This document shows positions 30,423 to 37,112 of a DNA stretch of 37,112 nt, piece by piece. The notes below the pieces were generated by a model. The model had not been told where the DNA came from. It was given only the letters and a program-made list of their open reading frames with translations, and made no database searches. This DNA comes from Patescibacteria group bacterium (lineage in GTDB: Bacteria; Patescibacteriota; Minisyncoccia; Phycocordibacterales; SIBU01), in assembly GCA_040390045.1 (NCBI GenBank), contig JAZJZC010000002.1:1-37112 (forward strand). Direction: 5' to 3'. The position numbers were made by a program, and so were the translations under genes. Position 1 is the first letter of the stretch, and each line of letters begins with the position of its first letter.

Positions 30423-30836
30423 ATGCCGACAATCAACCAATTAGTAAAACGAAGACGAGTTATTCCAAAGCGAAAATCAAAAACGCCAGCTTTGACGCGA
30501 TCATTCAACGTTTTGAAAAATCGCCCAATCGAATTCTTCGCGCCATTTAAACGAGGTGTCTGTACTAAAGTTACGACCAAGACTCCCCGAAAGCCAAACT
30601 CAGCTATTCGAAAAATTGCTCGCGTACGTCTCACGAACGGTATGGAAGTTACCGCGTACATTCCAGGTATTGGACACGCGCTTCAAGAACACTCCGTAGT
30701 TTTGCTCCGAGGTGGTCGCGTAAAAGACGTCAACCTCAGATACACGATCGTTCGTGGAGTCCTCGATGCTACGGGAGTAGATAAGAGAATGAAAGGACGA
30801 AGCCAGTACGGAGCCAAACGGCCTAAGAAAGCTTAA
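30423..30836 (+). CDS. rpsL: 30S ribosomal protein uS12
   Basis: This 137-residue protein of the decoding centre starts [12 protein letters not shown]. The conserved block reads [12 protein letters not shown], with Arg56 at the position of E. coli Lys42. [19 protein letters not shown] keeps the second key Lys (Lys101) and the Asp modified by RimO in other bacteria, but the usual LPGVRY is shortened to VNLRY. An insertion ([16 protein letters not shown]) is present near residue 30. The ATG follows directly after the inverted AAGTT array. rpsG comes next. Confidence 0.96.
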   Translation: MPTINQLVKRRRVIPKRKSKTPALTRSFNVLKNRPIEFFAPFKRGVCTKVTTKTPRKPNSAIRKIARVRLTNGMEVTAYIPGIGHALQEHSVVLLRGGRVKDVNLRYTIVRGVLDATGVDKRMKGRSQYGAKRPKKA

Positions 30837-30846
30837 ATTACAAATT

Positions 30847-30914
30847 AGGGTATAGGGGTTAGGGTCTAGGAAAAATTCAGAAAACTAAACCCTTAACCCT
30901 CTACCCTAAACCCT
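30847..30914. repeat. inverted CCCTAAA-type heptamer arrays between rpsL and rpsG
   Basis: AGGGTAT, AGGGGTT and AGGGTCT (30847-30867) face AAACCCT, TAACCCT, CTACCCT and AAACCCT (30887-30914). The arms can form an imperfect hairpin inside what should be one transcript. Confidence 0.75.
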
Positions 30915-30923
30915 TCACCGAAA

Positions 30924-31394
30924 ATGCGCCGAAAACATAAAAATAAAAATATCGTAAAGCCAGATGCAGTTCACAACTCAGAGAAAGTTGCGAAGCTCAT
31001 TAACTATGTCATGGATGCTGGCAAGAAAAACGTCGCCCGAAAAATTGTCTACGGCGCTTTTGAATTCATTAAAGAAAAAGAAAAGACTGAAAATCCAGTT
31101 GAAGTTTTTGATACTGCTCTTAAAAACACCGGCCCAGTGATGGAAGTTCGCTCACGCCGTGTTGGAGGCGCCAACTACCAAGTACCTGTTGAGGTTCGAC
31201 CAGAACGCCGACTCGCGCTTTCCATGCGTTGGATTATCGAAGCCGCCAACAGCAAAAAAGGCAAACCAATTCACATTAAACTAGCGGAAGAGCTCATCGC
31301 CGCCTCAAAAAACGAAGGTGAAGCGGTTAAGAAACGCGAAAATACTCATAAGATGGCTGAGGCTAACAAAGCCTTCGCCCATTTCGCTTGGTAA
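30924..31394 (+). CDS. rpsG: 30S ribosomal protein uS7
   Basis: A 156-residue protein that organises the head of the small subunit by binding 16S rRNA. It starts MRRKHKNKNIV and contains KLINYVMDAGKKNVARKI, VRSRRVGGANYQVPVEV, and the C-terminal NKAFAHFAW typical of uS7. Length is normal. It sits after rpsL as in the standard str operon, but the next gene is not fusA; a hairpin with a T-run lies 119 bases past the stop. Confidence 0.96.
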   Translation: MRRKHKNKNIVKPDAVHNSEKVAKLINYVMDAGKKNVARKIVYGAFEFIKEKEKTENPVEVFDTALKNTGPVMEVRSRRVGGANYQVPVEVRPERRLALSMRWIIEAANSKKGKPIHIKLAEELIAASKNEGEAVKKRENTHKMAEANKAFAHFAW

Positions 31395-31512
31395 AACTGA
31401 GCCGCCTCGGCGAGCGTGTTACCAGTGCAAAATGGAGCATCCAGCAAAAATTTTTACGCTAGAAATTTCAAAAAAATTTTTGTCGGACAGCATGTTATTG
31501 GTAGTAATGTAA

Positions 31513-31540
31513 AAAGCGGGCAAGAGAGCCTGTTTTTTTT
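31513..31540 (+). terminator. intrinsic terminator after rpsG
   Basis: AAAGCGGGC pairs with GCCTGTTTT (one G-T pair) around AAGAGA, followed by a run of T. It would end the rpsL-rpsG transcript. Confidence 0.65.
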
Positions 31541-31564
31541 CTTGCATCTTGAAAATTTTGATGT

Positions 31565-31570
31565 TCTAAT
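31565..31570 (+). promoter_or_regulatory. possible promoter of the 31604 gene
   Basis: TTGCAT (31542-31547), 17 bases, TCTAAT (31565-31570), about 33 bases before the ATG. Confidence 0.4.
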
Positions 31571-31603
31571 GGCCATAGAACCGTACGTCTGGGATTTTGA
31601 AAT

Positions 31604-32341
31604 ATGAAAATTATTGAACTCAATAGCAAGTTACTTCGAATATGGCTTTTGGAATATACAGGGTTAACTTTCGTGAACGATGCGTGTTACGAAAATGGGC
31701 AATGGCGAGAATTAACAGGAATGTCTAGGTTGGTGAGCGCTTCTTCTTGGCGTTTTTCTGTAAGAGGTGCATTTTTCGATGAATTACCAAAACATAAATT
31801 TGCGTTCGGGCGAAGTGGAGGAGTTGGGATCCCTGTATATCAAGAAAAAAGTCCACATCGGCATTGCTGGGTTGCCATTGATGGGGGGCTACAGGTTTTG
31901 GATGTCGCGATTATTTGTGAATTGTCCCGAGATCAAACTGGAGTTATATTTTCTCCGCAGGTGCGTTGGATTCATCATAATCTAGGTGACCATTCAGCAG
32001 AGCAAGGAAGAAGAGTCACTGACCTTGATCCTTTGTTTCCAATTCTCATCCAACACGGACAGTTCGTAGGAGAAAAGAAACCATCTTTTCTGGATCGGAT
32101 TGGAGAAGGTGTTTTACGTCTATCGTTTAAAGCTATGGGACATGATCTGCGTTCACTCAGTTCGCTTTTTACCGAGTTTACCGGCGGGAACCTTGCTTTC
32201 CAAAATATTCGCTCTGAATTCGACCCAACGCCAGCGAAAGATTTTTTTGTTAATGCGACTGGCGCAGATCAGGTCAAGGTTCTGCAGGGGTGGCAGCAAC
32301 AACTTGTCACTTACAAAACAAAGCTCGTTGCCGCGATCTGA
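31604..32341 (+). CDS. unknown 245-residue protein
   Basis: A 245-residue soluble protein starting MKIIELNSKLLRIWLLEYTG. Its first half is mixed alpha/beta with HRHCWVAIDGGLQVLDVA and WIHHNLGDHS, giving several His/Asp residues that could be a metal or active site. The second half is helical. It has its own promoter-like boxes and a terminator overlapping its stop, so it is a monocistronic unit inserted between rpsG and fusA. No known family recognised; function not proposed. Confidence 0.6.
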   Translation: MKIIELNSKLLRIWLLEYTGLTFVNDACYENGQWRELTGMSRLVSASSWRFSVRGAFFDELPKHKFAFGRSGGVGIPVYQEKSPHRHCWVAIDGGLQVLDVAIICELSRDQTGVIFSPQVRWIHHNLGDHSAEQGRRVTDLDPLFPILIQHGQFVGEKKPSFLDRIGEGVLRLSFKAMGHDLRSLSSLFTEFTGGNLAFQNIRSEFDPTPAKDFFVNATGADQVKVLQGWQQQLVTYKTKLVAAI

Positions 32342-32361
32342 AATAGTGGTCGCGGTTTTTT
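32331..32361 (+). terminator. intrinsic terminator
   Basis: CCGCGATC pairs with GGTCGCGG, followed by TTTTTT. It overlaps the stop of the 31604 gene. Confidence 0.75.
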
Positions 32362-32375
32362 CTTAAGTAAAAGTG

Positions 32376-32412
32376 TTGACCGTTTTTATACCAAAGTATA
32401 TACTTTGGTATA
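32376..32412 (+). promoter_or_regulatory. promoter and 26-bp palindromic operator of the toxin-antitoxin pair
   Basis: TTGACC (32376-32381), 17 bases, TATACT (32399-32404). A perfect 26-bp palindrome (32387-32412; half-site TATACCAAAGTAT) covers the spacer, -10 box and the A of the start codon. This fits autorepression by the antitoxin and a leaderless mRNA. Confidence 0.8.
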
Positions 32413-32687
32413 TGAAAACTATTTTAAATATAAAAACTGATAAAGCAGTTAAATTAGCGGCGAAAAAAGCGGCGGATGAAATTGGCATGCCGCTTGGCAC
32501 TATTGTCAACGCTTTTTTGCGACAATTTGGACGGGATAAGGAGGTTACCTTTTCTACTTCATTACACCCAAATAAGTACTTGCGAGATATTCTTGATGAA
32601 GCAGAACAAGATATTAAGAATGGAAAAAATATGTCTCCCGCATTTTCAAATGCTAAGGATGCAGTTCGTTGGCTTAACTCAAAATAA
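32412..32687 (+). CDS. RelB/DinJ-type antitoxin
   Basis: A 91-residue protein starting MKTILNIKTDKAVKLAAKKAADEIG, a ribbon-helix-helix DNA-binding start with the RelB/DinJ pattern (GMPLGTIVNAFLRQF). The acidic C-terminal part (DILDEAEQDIKNGKN) should wrap the toxin. The start is the ATG at 32412, whose A is the last base of the 26-bp palindrome, so the mRNA is probably leaderless. An upstream start at 32373 would translate the operator and is rejected. The toxin gene follows with no gap. Confidence 0.88.
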   Translation: MKTILNIKTDKAVKLAAKKAADEIGMPLGTIVNAFLRQFGRDKEVTFSTSLHPNKYLRDILDEAEQDIKNGKNMSPAFSNAKDAVRWLNSK

Positions 32688-32948
32688 ATGCGTGTAATTT
32701 TCTCTCGCAAGTTTCAAAAGATGTACGGAAAATTGCAACCGAGTAAGAGGTCACTTTTTGATCACAGGTTAGTCTTGTTTATGGCTGACCCGTCAAATTC
32801 AATGTTACGCAAACACTATTTGTCAGGTAAATATTCTGGTTGCTTGAGCATAAATATCGGGGGCGATATTCGCGCTATATACAGAGAGGAGAGTAAGGGA
32901 GTTTCAGTTTTTGTAGCCATCGGCACGCATAGCGAGTTGTACGAATAG
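32688..32948 (+). CDS. RelE/YafQ-type mRNA interferase toxin
   Basis: An 86-residue toxin starting directly after the antitoxin stop. The order of elements, KFQKMYGKL, HRLVLFMADP, LRKHYLSGKYSGCLSINIGGDIRAIYREES and FVAIGTHSELYE, matches YafQ/RelE toxins; the His in GTHSELY corresponds to a catalytic His in YafQ. It would cut mRNA at the ribosome when free of antitoxin. Full length, no visible lesion. Confidence 0.88.
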   Translation: MRVIFSRKFQKMYGKLQPSKRSLFDHRLVLFMADPSNSMLRKHYLSGKYSGCLSINIGGDIRAIYREESKGVSVFVAIGTHSELYE

Positions 32949-32998
32949 GCATCTGTGTTAGGATAAATTTACATTTTACAAACTAATTATAAAACCCC

Positions 32999-33907
32999 AT
33001 GCCCCTTATCATTTTAATTCTCATCGTGCTTGCGATCATTTTCTTCGGCAGTATTCGCATCATTGAGCAGAACACCGTCGCGGTTGTGGAATTTTTGGGA
33101 AAGTATCGCCGAACGATGACCGCGGGGTTTAATCTAAAAATTCCCATTTTGGAAAAAATTGCCGAACGCATCACCTTGCGACAGCAAAACTTTTCTATCG
33201 ATGGCAAATATCCTTCGAATGACAAGGTGATCGTGACGGTTTCGACCAACCTCATTTACACGGTTAACAACACCGATCAGGGTATTCAACACTTTGCCTA
33301 TGTTTTGCAGAGCCGCCAGCAATCAATCGCCGCGAGTGTGGAAAATTCTCTCCGAACCTACATCGCTAAAGAAACTCACGAAGGAATTTTAGAAAAAAAA
33401 GAAGAATTAGCACTTCACATCAAAGCTGATCTCGCTAAACAATTTGAAGAGTGGGGTATGGTCATTATGAGTTTTCAAATTACCAATGTCACATTCCCGC
33501 TTGCTATCACGGACGCCATGTCTGAAGTCGTCGCGTCACAACAGTTGCGAAAAGCGGCAGAAAATAAAGGAGAGGCGACAAAAATTCAAGCCATCAAAGA
33601 AGCCGAGGCGGAAAAAGAACGCAAGCGATTGCAGGGAGAAGGAATTGCCCTCGAACGATCAGCCATTGCTGAAGGATTAAAACAGGCGATTGAGGTCGTC
33701 GGTAAGGCGACAGGTCAGAAAACCCAGGATGTTATGGCCATGCTTACACTTACGCAATATCTCGACACTCTAAAAAATATCGGCATGTCTAATAATACTA
33801 AGGTTATTTACTTAGATTCTCACGTGGGTAAAACAACAGAACTGATTCAGCAATTAAGTAGTGCGATGGAGACGGGGCATGGGTACGGGGTACATAACAA
33901 CAAGTAG
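32999..33907 (+). CDS. SPFH/band-7 membrane scaffold protein (stomatin/prohibitin-like)
   Basis: A 302-residue protein with an N-terminal membrane hairpin (residues 1-20, MPLIILILIVLAIIFFGSI), an SPFH domain (about 20-185: QNTVAVVEFLGKYRRTMTAGFNLKIP, WGMVIMSFQITNV), a charged coiled coil (about 190-225, KAAENKGEATKIQAIKEAEAEKE) and a C-terminal helical tail. Such proteins form oligomeric rings that organise membrane patches. A TATAAA box five bases before the ATG may produce a leaderless mRNA. The bidirectional hairpin after its stop ends transcription. Confidence 0.9.
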   Translation: MPLIILILIVLAIIFFGSIRIIEQNTVAVVEFLGKYRRTMTAGFNLKIPILEKIAERITLRQQNFSIDGKYPSNDKVIVTVSTNLIYTVNNTDQGIQHFAYVLQSRQQSIAASVENSLRTYIAKETHEGILEKKEELALHIKADLAKQFEEWGMVIMSFQITNVTFPLAITDAMSEVVASQQLRKAAENKGEATKIQAIKEAEAEKERKRLQGEGIALERSAIAEGLKQAIEVVGKATGQKTQDVMAMLTLTQYLDTLKNIGMSNNTKVIYLDSHVGKTTELIQQLSSAMETGHGYGVHNNK

Positions 33908-33916
33908 ACCAAATAA

Positions 33917-33937
33917 AAAAACCGCATAGCGGTTTTT
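33917..33937. terminator. bidirectional terminator
   Basis: AAAAACCGC pairs with GCGGTTTTT around ATA. It sits between the convergent SPFH gene and the small reverse-strand gene. Confidence 0.8.
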
Positions 33938-34182
33938 CAAAACCAGATACCAAGATTTATTGCCGCATTTCTCCATGCGTCGCGAGCGGTTTTGCCCTCC
34001 CCCAAGTACGTCGCTGCGTTTACGTGACGCATAACAGTGCTCTTGCAACGTGGACATTTAGTTTCAATTTCAACCTGAAACCCGACCCTGAAATTGCCAC
34101 ATTCTTGATAGATGTAAGCTTTCGGGTGCTTACTCTTAACTCTTCTTTGAGCGCTGCGCGGCCGCTTTGTAGATATTGGCAT
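33937..34182 (-). CDS. small protein with one CxxC, unknown function
   Basis: An 81-residue basic protein: a Lys/Arg-rich start (MPISTKRPRSAQRRVKSKHP), then a beta-rich part with CPRC (43-46) and a further Cys at 28. I chose the ATG at 34182 because AAGGA lies five bases upstream and the longer frame to 34356 runs through the promoter region. On the minus strand TTGACT (34241-34236), 18 bases, TACATT (34217-34212) forms a promoter. It may bind nucleic acid or zinc; no family recognised. Confidence 0.55.
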   Translation of the reverse strand: MPISTKRPRSAQRRVKSKHPKAYIYQECGNFRVGFQVEIETKCPRCKSTVMRHVNAATYLGEGKTARDAWRNAAINLGIWF

Positions 34183-34211
34183 AACTTCCTTATTCTCTAA
34201 GTCTAAGAGGC

Positions 34212-34277
34212 AATGTATCAAGTTCAATGTGGAGGAGTCAAGAAAATAATTGACATTTATTTTTAACCTGATTAAAT
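34212..34277. promoter_or_regulatory. divergent promoter pair
   Basis: Plus strand: TTGACA (34250-34255), 16 bases, TTAAAT (34272-34277). Minus strand: TTGACT (34241-34236), 18 bases, TACATT (34217-34212). The two -35 boxes are eight bases apart, so the genes could be co-regulated. Confidence 0.6.
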
Positions 34278-34298
34278 CACAAAGGAGCAGTCCATTTT

Positions 34299-34334
34299 CT
34301 AGCCTGTTGGCTAGAACGTTTGTGTATGCAAACG
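34299..34334 (+). other. two adjacent hairpins in the leader of the 34395 gene
   Basis: CTAGCC/GGCTAG around TGTT (34299-34314) is followed by CGTTTG/CAAACG around TGTATG (34317-34334). The predicted 5' leader is about 110 bases long, with AAAGGAG sequences before the hairpins and again before the ATG. Confidence 0.5.
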
Positions 34335-34394
34335 AAAAGGTGTTAGGCATATCCACCGATTGATATGTCGCTTTGAAAAAACAAAGGAGGCTGT

Positions 34395-34964
34395 ATGGCC
34401 AAAAGAAGAGATGACGAAATTACTAGGGGCCCGGGAAGAGATGAACTCAGGCGGGCGATGTTTGATGTTAGTCGTAGACCCAGACTGGTGTTTGGGAACA
34501 ATCGTAATCAATGGTTGGTGCAAGTGCACACAGTCAAACGCTTAAGTACAGCTGACGGCAATACATTTGATCTCGTTGGTTTTTCCCACTGGCAAAGCTG
34601 GTCATCACCGATTTTTGTTGATGTTGAAATTTTCAACTACTCAGTCCATCGTCGTCGCGGTGAAGAGATCAGGTTGGGTCAGGATATATTTGAAATGAGA
34701 GATGATATTCCTCCCATCCAAATTGACCTAGGTCAGTTTTACAGGTTTGATTTGCACACAGAAATCACTCAGTCCTTGCCGGCTTCTTACAAACTCAAAG
34801 ATCATTCGTGGGCCAGCCATAAAGGTGATCCATGTGGAATTGGAGAACGTATCAATTGGGAGTGCGATCTGCGCAAAGGTATGGCCAATGTCCAATTTGT
34901 TCGTCCGCGCCCGGCGGAAACGGATAGGGTCGATGTCACATTCAAGAAGACTATTTATGTCTAA
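34395..34964 (+). CDS. unknown 189-residue protein
   Basis: A soluble 189-residue protein starting MAKRRDDEITRGPGRDELRR with a strong AAAGGAGG Shine-Dalgarno sequence. The middle is rich in aromatic residues and beta-strand pattern (VDVEIFNYSVHRRRGEEIRLG, IDLGQFYRFDLHTEI). It has the forward promoter of a divergent pair and a hairpin leader, and its own terminator follows. Self-contained accessory unit between rpsG and fusA. No family recognised. Confidence 0.6.
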   Translation: MAKRRDDEITRGPGRDELRRAMFDVSRRPRLVFGNNRNQWLVQVHTVKRLSTADGNTFDLVGFSHWQSWSSPIFVDVEIFNYSVHRRRGEEIRLGQDIFEMRDDIPPIQIDLGQFYRFDLHTEITQSLPASYKLKDHSWASHKGDPCGIGERINWECDLRKGMANVQFVRPRPAETDRVDVTFKKTIYV

Positions 34965-34989
34965 CCGCTTTCATGACAGCGGTTTTTTT
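34963..34989 (+). terminator. intrinsic terminator
   Basis: AACCGCT pairs with AGCGGTT across an eight-base loop, followed by a T-run. It overlaps the stop codon of the 34395 gene. Confidence 0.8.
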
Positions 34990-35047
34990 ATACTCTCCTT
35001 GTTTCTAGGTTTAAGGACTTTAGAAATTTGATTATTATTTCCGTCCT

Positions 35048-35056
35048 TGATAAAAT
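35048..35056 (+). promoter_or_regulatory. extended -10 promoter giving a leaderless mRNA
   Basis: TGaTAAAAT ends six bases before the ATG at 35063. Confidence 0.5.
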
Positions 35057-35062
35057 TTTAAA

Positions 35063-35371
35063 ATGAGTCCAGAAATTCCTAAAATAAAAGAAGAATGGAA
35101 GCCGGAACCAGCTGAGTCATTTGGAATCGAGTTCGGTAGCGCCAAGATTCTTGAGTTTCAGCAAACTATGAATTCTCTAGGTTTCAGACACAATGGTTCT
35201 GATTCTAGTGATGATGAAGTTGTTGTTAAGGGACAACGTCTAAATGGTGATGGGACAGAAATCGAAATTAGAATTAGAAGGGGTCCAAAATATAAATCTC
35301 CGATGGAATTGGCCAAGGAAGAAGCAGAACGAGAAGAAAAAGAAAGAGCTCAAAAACAGGGAAAAGCATAA
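35063..35371 (+). CDS. small charged protein of unknown function
   Basis: A 102-residue, highly charged protein starting MSPEIPKIKEEWKPEP, with a short beta-rich middle (DEVVVKGQRLNGDGTEIEIRIRRG) and a C-terminal Glu/Lys/Arg-rich helix (about 78-100) likely to form a coiled coil. TGaTAAAAT ends six bases before the ATG, suggesting a leaderless mRNA. The small terminator at 35408-35427 separates it from fusA. No family recognised. Confidence 0.6.
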   Translation: MSPEIPKIKEEWKPEPAESFGIEFGSAKILEFQQTMNSLGFRHNGSDSSDDEVVVKGQRLNGDGTEIEIRIRRGPKYKSPMELAKEEAEREEKERAQKQGKA

Positions 35372-35407
35372 TTTTGCAATTTCCCTTCTTTCCTGTATGC
35401 TATTGGC

Positions 35408-35427
35408 TACGCTTCGGCGTATTTTTT
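35408..35427 (+). terminator. intrinsic terminator upstream of fusA
   Basis: TACGC pairs with GCGTA around TTCG, followed by TTTTTT. Confidence 0.7.
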
Positions 35428-35433
35428 ATTACT

Positions 35434-35461
35434 ACACCCTAACCCCTATACCCTTAACCCT
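35434..35461 (+). repeat. CCCTAAA-type heptamer array before fusA
   Basis: Four 7-mers: ACACCCT, AACCCCT, ATACCCT, TAACCCT. Only one arm is visible; the fusA start codon lies 12 bases later. Confidence 0.75.
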
Positions 35462-35472
35462 TTTATATATAT

Positions 35473-37112
35473 ATGAACCGTGATTATCCGTTAGAGAAAG
35501 TTAGAAATTTTGGAATTATCGCGCACATCGATGCCGGAAAAACTACCACCTCCGAGCGTATTTTGTATTACACCGGAATGTCCCACAAAATCGGTGAAGT
35601 GCACGATGGTAACACGACCACTGACTGGATGGAGCAAGAACGAGAGCGTGGTATTACGATTACCGCCGCCGCTATTACCTGTTTTTGGAATCCAACCTAC
35701 ATGGCAAAAACCGATGTTTCAAAAAAGCATCGTTTCAATATTATCGACACTCCAGGGCACATCGACTTTACCGTTGAAGTGAAACGCTCGCTTCGCGTGC
35801 TCGACGGAGCCGTCGTAGTTTTTGACGGAGTGGCTGGCGTCGAGCCTCAAAGCGAGACGAACTGGCGCTATGCCGAAGAAGGAAAAGTGCCTCGCATTTG
35901 TTTCATCAACAAGCTCGACCGCATGGGAGCGTCGTTTGAATTTTCCTACAAATCTATCCTCGAACGTTTGAGTAAGAACGCCGTTCGAATGCAAATTCCA
36001 ATCGGACTTGAAGAAAATCACGAAGGCGTGATTGATCTCATGAAAATGAAAGCCTATCACTTTGAAGGTGAAATGGGATTTGAAGTTAAGGAATCAGAAA
36101 TTGCTCCAGAAAATCTCGATGAGGCCAAAAAATATCGCGCCGAACTCGTGGAAAGAATTGTGGAGCATGATGATGTTTTGATGAGTCAATATCTTGAAGG
36201 CAAGGAAATTTCTATCGATGTTTTGAAAACCACACTTCGAAAAGCCACTATCGATGCTAAAATTTTCCCTGTGTACTGTGGTTCCGCTTTGAAAAATAAA
36301 GGTGTTCAGCTCGTACTCGACGCCGTGGTAGATTATCTTCCATCACCAGTTGACATGCCTGCAGTTAAAGGAATTGATCCAAACACAGGAAACGTTGTTG
36401 AACGAAAGCCTCTCGATAGCGAACCGTTCTCAGCGCTTGTTTTCAAATTGCAGTCTGATCCATTCGTGGGTCAATTGAACTTCTTCCGCGTCTATTCGGG
36501 AAGTGTTGAAGCGGGAAGTTATATTTACAATTCAACCACAGGAAAGAAAGAACGTTTGGGACGTATCGTTCGACTTCAGGCCAACGATCGTGAAGAAGTG
36601 AAAAAAGTGTATGCCGGAGAAATTGCCGCCGCCATTGGACTCAAAGATGCACGTACCTCGCATACCCTTTGTGACGAAGCCAATCCAATTGTGCTCGACG
36701 CTATCAAATTTGCTGAGCCAGTTATCTCGATGCGCATTGAACCAAAAACCAAGGCTGACCAGGAGAAAATGGGTTTTGCGCTCAAGCGTCTTACCGACGA
36801 AGATCCAACCTTTAAAGTATTTTCAGATTCTGAAACTGGAGAGACGGTAATCAAGGGTATGGGAGAACTCCAACTTGAAATTATGGTTGATCGTATGAAG
36901 CGCGAATTTTCTGTTGAGGCAAACGTCGGCAAGCCACAAGTGGCCTACAAAGAAACTATTCAGGGAGCCGCAGAAGCCGAGTACAAATACATTAAACAGT
37001 CTGGAGGAAAGGGTCAGTATGGTCACGTCAAACTCAATATCAAACCACTCGAACCAGCTCCTGAAAAAATACCTAAAAATGTTTCTCGTTATGATGAATT
37101 TGAATTTGTCGA
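35473..37112 (+). CDS. fusA: elongation factor G (cut by window end)
   Basis: The first ~546 residues of EF-G, the GTPase that moves tRNA and mRNA through the ribosome. The start [20 protein letters not shown] is followed by AHIDAGKT (18-25), ERGITI (switch I), DTPGH (92-96), NKLDRMG (146-152) and GSALKNKG. Domains II and III follow, and domain IV begins with QYGHVKL near the end. The reading frame stays open to the last base, so the gene continues beyond the window. It is separated from rpsG by about 4 kb and preceded by a terminator and a CCCTAAA-type array. Confidence 0.96.
   Translation, partial: MNRDYPLEKVRNFGIIAHIDAGKTTTSERILYYTGMSHKIGEVHDGNTTTDWMEQERERGITITAAAITCFWNPTYMAKTDVSKKHRFNIIDTPGHIDFTVEVKRSLRVLDGAVVVFDGVAGVEPQSETNWRYAEEGKVPRICFINKLDRMGASFEFSYKSILERLSKNAVRMQIPIGLEENHEGVIDLMKMKAYHFEGEMGFEVKESEIAPENLDEAKKYRAELVERIVEHDDVLMSQYLEGKEISIDVLKTTLRKATIDAKIFPVYCGSALKNKGVQLVLDAVVDYLPSPVDMPAVKGIDPNTGNVVERKPLDSEPFSALVFKLQSDPFVGQLNFFRVYSGSVEAGSYIYNSTTGKKERLGRIVRLQANDREEVKKVYAGEIAAAIGLKDARTSHTLCDEANPIVLDAIKFAEPVISMRIEPKTKADQEKMGFALKRLTDEDPTFKVFSDSETGETVIKGMGELQLEIMVDRMKREFSVEANVGKPQVAYKETIQGAAEAEYKYIKQSGGKGQYGHVKLNIKPLEPAPEKIPKNVSRYDEFEFV

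Noticed and set aside
31416-31607. Small forward frames after rpsG (also 31318-31512)
   Set aside because: One overlaps the terminator and the other begins inside rpsG; neither has a Shine-Dalgarno sequence or convincing composition.
22371-35461. True telomere repeats or a linear-replicon end
   Set aside because: The CCCTAAA-type units are degenerate, only 3-4 per site, scattered between and inside genes, and are one of several word families.
1-37112. CRISPR array, insertion sequence, prophage or tRNA genes
   Set aside because: No spacer-repeat pattern, transposase, integrase, phage structural gene or cloverleaf was seen; the repeat arrays have no unique spacers.

Overview
The window reads as chromosomal DNA of a small-genome bacterium, most likely a member of the Candidate Phyla Radiation (Patescibacteria, Parcubacteria-like). 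This is inferred from gene content and style: a trpBA pair without the rest of the pathway, a type IV pilus locus with very large prepilin-like proteins, a ComEC protein split into two genes, an ATP-grasp protein of the cyanophycin synthetase type, divergent uS12, and many short proteins of unknown function. TGA is used as a stop, so the code is standard here. No sequence search was run.

Layout. 1-4.3 kb: a TrmB-type regulator, a small membrane protein and a 935-residue secreted LCAT-type lipase. 4.3-7.4 kb: a promoter and T-box leader in front of two small cysteine-rich proteins, a strong terminator, then trpB-trpA. 7.4-14.8 kb: pilB-pilC facing a reverse-strand operon of three prepilin-like genes and a small anchored protein. 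14.9-16.8 kb: tpiA-pgk. 16.9-22.1 kb: accessory single genes mixed with a homoserine dehydrogenase-like gene, a HIT protein and recJ. 22.1-28.8 kb: RNase HI with an extra C-terminal domain, an ATP-grasp enzyme, ComEC core, superoxide dismutase, unknown proteins and the separate ComEC-type metallo-beta-lactamase gene. 28.8-37.1 kb: bL28, a site-2 protease, then rpsL and rpsG, separated from fusA (cut by the window end) by about 4 kb holding an unknown gene, a toxin-antitoxin pair, an SPFH protein and three small unknown genes.

Two expression styles seem to coexist. Several core genes (tpiA, recJ, the lactamase gene, the regulator, the antitoxin) have a -10 box only 6-7 bases before the ATG, which predicts leaderless mRNAs. 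Many accessory genes instead look like self-contained units with a TTGACA-like -35, a 5' leader and their own hairpin terminator.

The most unusual feature is a set of degenerate short-word tandem arrays (7-mers, also 9- and 10/11-mers). Most lie between genes, often as inverted pairs around a hairpin. They also occur inside the rnhA reading frame and in the T-box leader. At least six word families are visible and several are shared by distant sites. Separately, GC-rich palindromes lie in frame inside recJ, sodB and pgk. One of them, encoding PST(S/P)LGA, occurs in recJ and sodB in the same reading frame, with a weaker third copy in sodB. This resembles palindromic elements that invade coding sequence and deserves genome-wide follow-up.
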